NCBI GenBank assembly: GCA_016703525.1
Contig: JADJBW010000003.1
Location: 124,001 to 188,000, forward strand
Direction of reading: 5' to 3'
Source: Actinomycetota bacterium
GTDB taxonomy: Bacteria; Actinomycetota; Acidimicrobiia; Acidimicrobiales; Microtrichaceae
Length of the DNA stretch: 64,000 nt
Shown: piece by piece, positions 59,177-64,000 of the stretch
Numbering within the stretch: the first letter of the stretch is position 1
How the letters are laid out: each line of letters opens with the position of its first letter
Program-made: the position numbers and the translations under genes
Notes under the pieces: generated by a model
The model's database searches: none
The model's input: only the letters and a program-made list of their open reading frames with translations
What the model was told of the DNA's origin: nothing

Positions 59177-60157
59177 TCAGCTCAACCCCGACAGCCGACC
59201 CTGCAGCAGATCGAGGTCGGCGTCGACCATCATGCGCACGAGCTCGTCGAACGACGTTTCGGCGGTCCAGCCGAGCGCCTGCTTCGCGTGGGTCGGGTCG
59301 CCGATGAGCAGGTCGACCTCGGCGGGGCGGAAGAACTTGTCGTCGACGACGACGTGGCGTTCCCAGTCGAGCCCCACATGGTCGAAGGCGATCTCGCAGA
59401 ACTCGCGGACGCTGTGCGTCTCGCCCGTGGCGACCACGTAGTCGTCGGGCTGGTCCTGCTGAAGCATCAGCCACATCGCCTTCACGTAGTCGCCGGCGAA
59501 GCCCCAGTCGCGCTGCGCCTCGAGGTTGCCGAGGCGCAGCTCGCTGTCGCGGCCGAGCTTGATGCGGGCGACGCCGTGGCTGATCTTGCGGGTCACGAAC
59601 TCGAGCCCACGCCGAGGCGACTCGTGGTTGAACAGGATGCCCGAGGTCGCATGCAGGTTGTACGACTCGCGGTAGTTGATGGTGATCCAGTGCCCGTACA
59701 GCTTGGCCACGCCATACGGGCTGCGGGGGTAGAAGGGCGTGCGCTCGGTCTGGGGGACCTCGACGACCTTTCCGAACATCTCCGATGACGACGCCTGATA
59801 GATGCGGATCGTGGGGTCGACGAGCCGCACCGCGTCGAGCAGGCGGGTGACGCCGAGGCCGGTCACCTCGCCGGTGAGCACCGGCTGGCTGAACGACGTG
59901 GGCACGAACGACTGCGCCGCCAGGTTGTACACCTCGTCGGGGCGGTACTCGCGCAGCAGCTCGATCAGCGACGCCTGGTCGAGCAGGTCGGCGAACACCG
60001 TCGAGATCCGATCCTGCAGGTGAGCGATGCGCTCGAAGGTGACCGTGGACGAACGACGCACCATGCCGAAGATCTCGTAGCCCTGATCGAGCAGGAACTC
60101 GGCCAGATACGAGCCGTCCTGGCCGGTGATGCCCGTAATGAGTGCGCGCTTGGTCAT
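59177..60157 (-). CDS. gmd: GDP-mannose 4,6-dehydratase
   Basis: Makes GDP-4-keto-6-deoxy-D-mannose. 326 residues. ALITGITGQDGSYLAEFLLD (5-24), MVRRSSTVTFERIAHL, NLAAQSFVPTSFSQPVLTGE, YQASSSEMFGKVVEVPQTE (catalytic Thr/Ser-Glu), SPYGVAKLYGHWITINYRES (YxxxK) and LFNHESPRRGLEFVTRKI. AGGAGAATCG precedes the ATG at 60157. Lies 30 bases after rmd on the same strand. Its product can be reduced by Rmd to GDP-D-rhamnose or by Fcl to GDP-L-fucose. Confidence 0.94.
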   Translation of the reverse strand: MTKRALITGITGQDGSYLAEFLLDQGYEIFGMVRRSSTVTFERIAHLQDRISTVFADLLDQASLIELLREYRPDEVYNLAAQSFVPTSFSQPVLTGEVTGLGVTRLLDAVRLVDPTIRIYQASSSEMFGKVVEVPQTERTPFYPRSPYGVAKLYGHWITINYRESYNLHATSGILFNHESPRRGLEFVTRKISHGVARIKLGRDSELRLGNLEAQRDWGFAGDYVKAMWLMLQQDQPDDYVVATGETHSVREFCEIAFDHVGLDWERHVVVDDKFFRPAEVDLLIGDPTHAKQALGWTAETSFDELVRMMVDADLDLLQGRLSGLS

Positions 60158-60187
60158 CGATTCTCCTGTTGCAACAGCCGCGCCACT

Positions 60188-61111
60188 CTAGATGGACGGT
60201 CGGAGGCGCTCTGCTTCGGCCCGCGAACGGCAGTCGGCGAGCAGGTCGGTGAGCGTGACCTCAAGGGCGATCGACGGCGTCCACCCGGTCGCCTCGCGGA
60301 GATGAGTGAAATCGCCGAGCAGGATCGGCACGTCCACCGGCCGCATGAGGTCGGGGTCGGGCTCGAGCTGCATGGGCAGGGTCGCTCGCTCGACGAGGAG
60401 TTGCGCCAGCGTGTCGATCGAGACAGCGACGCCGCTGCAGACGTTGTAGACCTCGCCGGGGTGGCCGTCGAGCGCCAGCAGGCGGTACGCGCGCACGACG
60501 TCGCGAACGTCGGTGAGGTCGCGTTTGGGTGTCAGGTTGCCGACCGGCACGACCGCTGCGCCCTCGATCTCGTTCCGTGCGATGCGCATGGCGAGAGCGG
60601 GGGCGACGAAACGCTCGCTCTGCCCGGGGCCGATGTGGTTGAACGGCCGCACCCGAATGACGTCGAGCCCGTACCCGAGCGTGGCCTGCAGCGCCAGGAA
60701 GTCGGCGGCGACCTTCGACGCCGCGTACGGGCTCGTGGGCCGGAGCGGTGACTGCTCGGTGAGGGGCAGATCGTGCGGTTCGACCTTGCCGTAGACGTCG
60801 GCGCTGCCGATCGAGATGACCCGCTCGATGCCGATGTCGCGAGCCGCCGCCATCACGTTGAGGGTTCCCTCGGCGTTGACTCTGAACGTCTCCCGTGGAT
60901 GGTTCCAGGAGCCGCCCACGTCGCTGTCGCCCGCGAGGTGGTACACAACGTTGGGCCGCTCGTCGCTGAACCGCTCGCGGACCGCCTCGGCATCGCAGAT
61001 GTCGAGGCCGGTAGAGCGGTCGGTGGCGACGACGGAATCGCCGTGATCGAGGAGATGCTCGACCAGATGGCGCCCCACGAACCCGGACGCGCCGGTGACC
61101 AGCGCCTTCAT
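60188..61111 (-). CDS. rmd: GDP-4-keto-6-deoxy-D-mannose reductase-like SDR
   Basis: 307 residues. LVTGASGFVGRHLVEHLLDH (4-23), HLAGDSDVGGSWNHPRETFR, ISIGSADVYGKV (catalytic Ser), SPYAASKVAADFLALQ (YxxxK), VRPFNHIGPGQSERFVAPAL and DLTDVRDVVRAYRLLAL. The RPFNH.GPGQ...FV phrase is typical of Rmd, which yields GDP-D-rhamnose. GGAGGGGT precedes the ATG at 61111. Pairing with gmd supports the call. Confidence 0.88.
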   Translation of the reverse strand: MKALVTGASGFVGRHLVEHLLDHGDSVVATDRSTGLDICDAEAVRERFSDERPNVVYHLAGDSDVGGSWNHPRETFRVNAEGTLNVMAAARDIGIERVISIGSADVYGKVEPHDLPLTEQSPLRPTSPYAASKVAADFLALQATLGYGLDVIRVRPFNHIGPGQSERFVAPALAMRIARNEIEGAAVVPVGNLTPKRDLTDVRDVVRAYRLLALDGHPGEVYNVCSGVAVSIDTLAQLLVERATLPMQLEPDPDLMRPVDVPILLGDFTHLREATGWTPSIALEVTLTDLLADCRSRAEAERLRPSI

Positions 61112-61251
61112 CGGGACCCCTCCGTGGGGGCGACGGGCTGGTCCGTGCGGTCGTGCATGGTCGGGACAGTGTAGGGGGCGGTGGCCAGGGGCCGGGCTGG
61201 TGCGTGAGGTACCATGCCGGGCCGGTCACGCCAGCCTGTGGCCGTTCCGAC

Positions 61252-64000
61252 ATGTCCACACGCCGCCCCTCCTCCTCCGACGATCCGCCGCATCCGCCGC
61301 CGTCCCAGCCGTCGGCCGATGACGACGACTGGAACCCCGACGCGACCCCGTACATCGAGGGCTACGACGCTCCCGACCGGTCCTCGTCGGGGCCACTGGT
61401 CGGCACGGGCGTCCCGCCGGTCGTCGCCGTGGTGGTCACGCGCGACGGGGGCTCCAACCTCGCTGCGGCGCTCGAGTCGCTGGGGCGCCAGGAGTACGCC
61501 AACCTCTCCACGCTCGTGGTCGACGCGGGATCCGCCGAGGACCCCACGCCGATCGTCGCCGCCGCTATGCCGAGCGCTTTCGTCCGGCGGACGACGGCCT
61601 CCACGTTCGTCGAGGCGACGAACGAGGCGATCGGTTCGGTGGAGGGCGCGGCCTTCTTCCTGTTGTGTCACGACGACGTCGAGTTCCGCCCCGGCGCCGT
61701 GCAGGCGTTGGTCGAAGAGGCCTTCCGGTCGAACGCAGGCATCGTCGGCGCCAAGCTGGTCGAGAGCGATCGCCCCGACCGCCTGCAGTCGCTGGGCTGG
61801 TTCGTCGACAAGTTCGGCTTCCCGTGGTCGATCGTCGACGCCGGCGAGATGGATCAGGCGCAACACGACGCCGTGCGCGAGGTGTTCGTGGTGTCGACCG
61901 CGGCGATGCTGGTCCGCTGCGACCTGTTCGCCGACCTCGGTGGGCTGAACCCGCAGATGGGCGGTGGAGGCGAGGCGCTCGATCTGTGTTGGCGCGCTCG
62001 CATCGCCGGAGCCCGGACCGTGGTGATGCCTGCGGCGGTCGCGGCGCATCGCGGCGACGCGGCACTCGGCGACGAGGTGCCGAGCCGACGGCTCGCACTG
62101 CGTCATCAGGCCCGCGCGGTGCTCACGAACTACACCCCGCTGCACCTGTTGCGGGTGCTCCCGCAGTCGCTGCTGCTGGCGTTCATCGACTTCTGGTTCG
62201 CGGTCGTCCGGGGGCGGTTCGAGGCGGCGGTCGACGTGTCGGCGGCGATCGGCTGGAACATTGCGCACCTCCCGGCGGCGATTCGTGATCGTGGTCGCGT
62301 CAAGCGGCTGCGTCGGGCGGACGACGACGAGATCCGGGCCCAGCAGATCCGCGGGAGCGCCTGGATCCGATCCGTCGTGCAGTCGTTGCGGGGCGACGGC
62401 GACCGGAGCATCTCCGAGGCGTTCGCCGCTCGGGCGCGCGGGCTGCAGGGCGCCGGGGACTACTCGGGCTACTGGACGGTCGCCGCCGCGTTCGGGATTG
62501 CGCTCGTGTGGCTCGTCGGTTCGCGCGGCCTCATCTCGGGTGGCGTGCCGGTCGTACGCGAGTTCACGCCGATCGGGTCATCGATCGAGCTGCTGCGCGA
62601 GTGGTGGACCGGGTGGCGGTCGACCGGGCTGGGAACCTCGAGCGCTGCGCCGTCGTCGCTCGGCCTGCTGGGCGGCCTGGCGGGGGTCTCGCTGGGTTCG
62701 ACCGGGCTGGTCCGCACGCTGCTCGTTCTGTTGCCGTTGCTGCTCGGTCCGCTCGGCGCCTGGCGGTTGCTGCGGGCGGCGTCGCCGCCGGCCCGCACGG
62801 CGGCATCGGTGGCGTATTTCGTGAACCCGCTGCCGTTCAACGCGATCGCCGAGGGACGGTTGCAGGCGCTCGTGCTGTACGGGCTGGCGCCGTGGGTTCT
62901 CGCTCGCCTCTGCCGCGTGGCCGGGCTGATCCAAGGCGACGACGCCGTCCCGGTGGCTCGCGGCCGCGAGGTCCGCGGCCTGGCGCTCCTGGTCGCCCTC
63001 GGGGCGACCTTCGCTCCGATCACCGCGGTGGTCACGCTCGCGTTCGCACTGCTGGTCGCAGCCCTCGCAGGCGGACGCGAGGCCGGGCGAGGCGCCGTTG
63101 GGCGTGTGCTCGCAGTGGCGGGCGTCTCGGTGCTGGTGGCCGCGCTGGTCCACCTTCCCTGGACGCTGTCGCTGCTGTCCGGGTCGAACCGGTGGCAGTT
63201 GCTCGTGGGCGCGAGCCCCTCGCGTCTGGCGCCGTCGTCGCTGCGTGAGGCTCTGGTGTTCGCGACCGGTCCGCACGGCGGCTGGTTCTCGGTGGGCCTT
63301 CTCGCAGTGGGCGTCGTCCCGCTGCTCACGGCGAACGGTCGGCGGTTCCGTTGGTCCCTGCTGGCGGCTGCTTTGGTGGTGATGTCGTGGGTCGGCGTCG
63401 TTGCGGCGGCACGCCTGGCGCCGTCGATTCCCCTGCCGTCGACCGAGCTGCTGCTCGTGCCGGCGGCGCTCGGGCTGGCGTTGGGAGCAGGTGCCGCGGT
63501 GTCGGCATTCGAGCGTGACGTGGTTGGCGCCGGGTTCGGGTTGGGCCAGATCGTGTCGGTCCTCGGCGGGCTCGGACTCGTCATAGCGAGCCTTCCATTG
63601 ACGCTCGACATGGTGAATGGGCGCTGGCTCGCACCGCGCAGCGACCTCGACGTCGCGGTCTCGTCGCTGCGGGGCAAGGCGCTGCCGAAGGACCGGGTGC
63701 TGTGGCTCGGCGACGGCGACGTCCTCGGCGCCCAGGGCTGGTCGATCGGCGGTGGAGCGAACTTCGTGCTCACGGACGGGCCGGACACCTCGCTTGCATC
63801 GTGGTGGCCCCAGGCGGCCGGGCCGGCCGAGCGTCGCGTCGCGTCGATCCTCGCCGAGGCGGCACGGGGAGAGCGTGTTCGGCTGGGTCACGATCTGGCG
63901 GCCTTCTCGGTGCGATACGTCGTGGTGGCCGAACGTCTCGCACCGCTGCCCTACGGAAACCGTGTGATCGCGTTGAACAGCCCGTTGCGGACGCGACTCG
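61252..64000 (+). CDS. Giant GT2 glycosyltransferase-membrane protein, 3'-partial
   Basis: The frame from ATG 61252 stays open to the window end (916 codons, no stop). A Pro/Ser/Asp-rich head (RRPSSSDDPPHPPPSQPSAD) is followed by a GT2 domain (about 55-300): PPVVAVVVTRDGGSNLAAAL, VVDAGSAEDPTPIVAAA, FLLCHDDVEFRPGAVQALVE, GIVGAKLVESDRPDRLQSLG, GGGGEALDLCWRARIAGART. From about residue 400 come about a dozen membrane segments with a loop WWTGWRSTGLGTSSAAPSSL and YFVNPLPFNAIAEGRLQALV, then a soluble extracytoplasmic end (VLWLGDGDVLGAQGWSIGGG, RYVVVAERLAPLPYGNRVIA). The layout, cytoplasmic GT2 plus GT-C-like multipass part, resembles large actinobacterial cell-wall glycosyltransferases. No clear ribosome site. 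Confidence 0.82.
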   Translation, partial: MSTRRPSSSDDPPHPPPSQPSADDDDWNPDATPYIEGYDAPDRSSSGPLVGTGVPPVVAVVVTRDGGSNLAAALESLGRQEYANLSTLVVDAGSAEDPTPIVAAAMPSAFVRRTTASTFVEATNEAIGSVEGAAFFLLCHDDVEFRPGAVQALVEEAFRSNAGIVGAKLVESDRPDRLQSLGWFVDKFGFPWSIVDAGEMDQAQHDAVREVFVVSTAAMLVRCDLFADLGGLNPQMGGGGEALDLCWRARIAGARTVVMPAAVAAHRGDAALGDEVPSRRLALRHQARAVLTNYTPLHLLRVLPQSLLLAFIDFWFAVVRGRFEAAVDVSAAIGWNIAHLPAAIRDRGRVKRLRRADDDEIRAQQIRGSAWIRSVVQSLRGDGDRSISEAFAARARGLQGAGDYSGYWTVAAAFGIALVWLVGSRGLISGGVPVVREFTPIGSSIELLREWWTGWRSTGLGTSSAAPSSLGLLGGLAGVSLGSTGLVRTLLVLLPLLLGPLGAWRLLRAASPPARTAASVAYFVNPLPFNAIAEGRLQALVLYGLAPWVLARLCRVAGLIQGDDAVPVARGREVRGLALLVALGATFAPITAVVTLAFALLVAALAGGREAGRGAVGRVLAVAGVSVLVAALVHLPWTLSLLSGSNRWQLLVGASPSRLAPSSLREALVFATGPHGGWFSVGLLAVGVVPLLTANGRRFRWSLLAAALVVMSWVGVVAAARLAPSIPLPSTELLLVPAALGLALGAGAAVSAFERDVVGAGFGLGQIVSVLGGLGLVIASLPLTLDMVNGRWLAPRSDLDVAVSSLRGKALPKDRVLWLGDGDVLGAQGWSIGGGANFVLTDGPDTSLASWWPQAAGPAERRVASILAEAARGERVRLGHDLAAFSVRYVVVAERLAPLPYGNRVIALNSPLRTRL

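Overview
The window is high-GC DNA with many GTG starts, 4-bp ATGA/GTGA gene overlaps, two coenzyme F420 genes beside an F420-type luciferase-like oxidoreductase, an actinobacterial acyl-CoA carboxylase alpha chain and secreted proteins with Thr-rich tails. This points to Actinomycetota, and I infer an Acidimicrobiia/Ilumatobacter-like lineage. No rRNA, tRNA or CRISPR array was seen.

Accessory island, about 1-10,570. It opens inside a large RHS/YD-repeat polymorphic toxin gene whose 5' end lies outside the window. The gene ends in the RHS core, a self-cleaving Hint domain and an 88-residue toxin tip. Behind it run an immunity gene, an orphan toxin tip without a start, a second immunity gene, a secreted toxin with its own signal peptide and a third immunity gene, joined by ATGA overlaps. 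A complete IS4-family element with 20-bp inverted repeats, an IS3-family transposase tail and a short RHS-like relic at 10,262-10,330 show that the island is being eroded.

Housekeeping block, about 10,578-20,404: PduO-type cobalamin adenosyltransferase, leucyl aminopeptidase, a sirtuin, an asparaginase-II-family protein and a rhodanese/MoeB-type activating enzyme. Within it sits a divergent set (glycosyltransferase, acetyltransferase, aminotransferase, dehydrogenase) that looks like a UDP-diacetamido-sugar pathway.

Surface-glycan region, about 20,429-35,830: rmlA-rmlC-rmlB-rmlD for dTDP-L-rhamnose, with rmlD truncated and fused in frame to a membrane protein; large glycosyltransferases; a methyltransferase/coiled-coil protein resembling the E. 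coli WbdD chain terminator; and a Wzm/Wzt ABC exporter whose ATPase has a C-terminal extension. I read this as ABC-transporter-dependent polysaccharide synthesis and export.

Second housekeeping block, about 36,007-41,854: an LpdA-like flavoprotein, a biotin carboxylase/biotin-carrier protein beside the biotin ligase birA, and pabB-pabC for folate.

Second glycan region, about 41,919-64,000: an LCP (glycan-to-wall) ligase; UDP-glucose dehydrogenase and UDP-glucuronate decarboxylase (UDP-xylose); two duplicated lipoprotein-like genes; GDP-fucose synthase; three GT4 glycosyltransferases; a sugar-phosphate nucleotidyltransferase and an epimerase; Gmd and Rmd (GDP-6-deoxyhexoses); and a very large GT2-membrane protein running off the window. 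The F420 genes cofD and cofE lie inside it.

Two window-wide patterns matter. At least 13 apparent frameshifts fall inside otherwise well-conserved genes, several in short homopolymers, so broken genes should be read first as possible consensus errors. Ten genes without a Shine-Dalgarno site carry a TAnnnT-like hexamer ending 5-8 nt before the start codon, which fits leaderless transcription.
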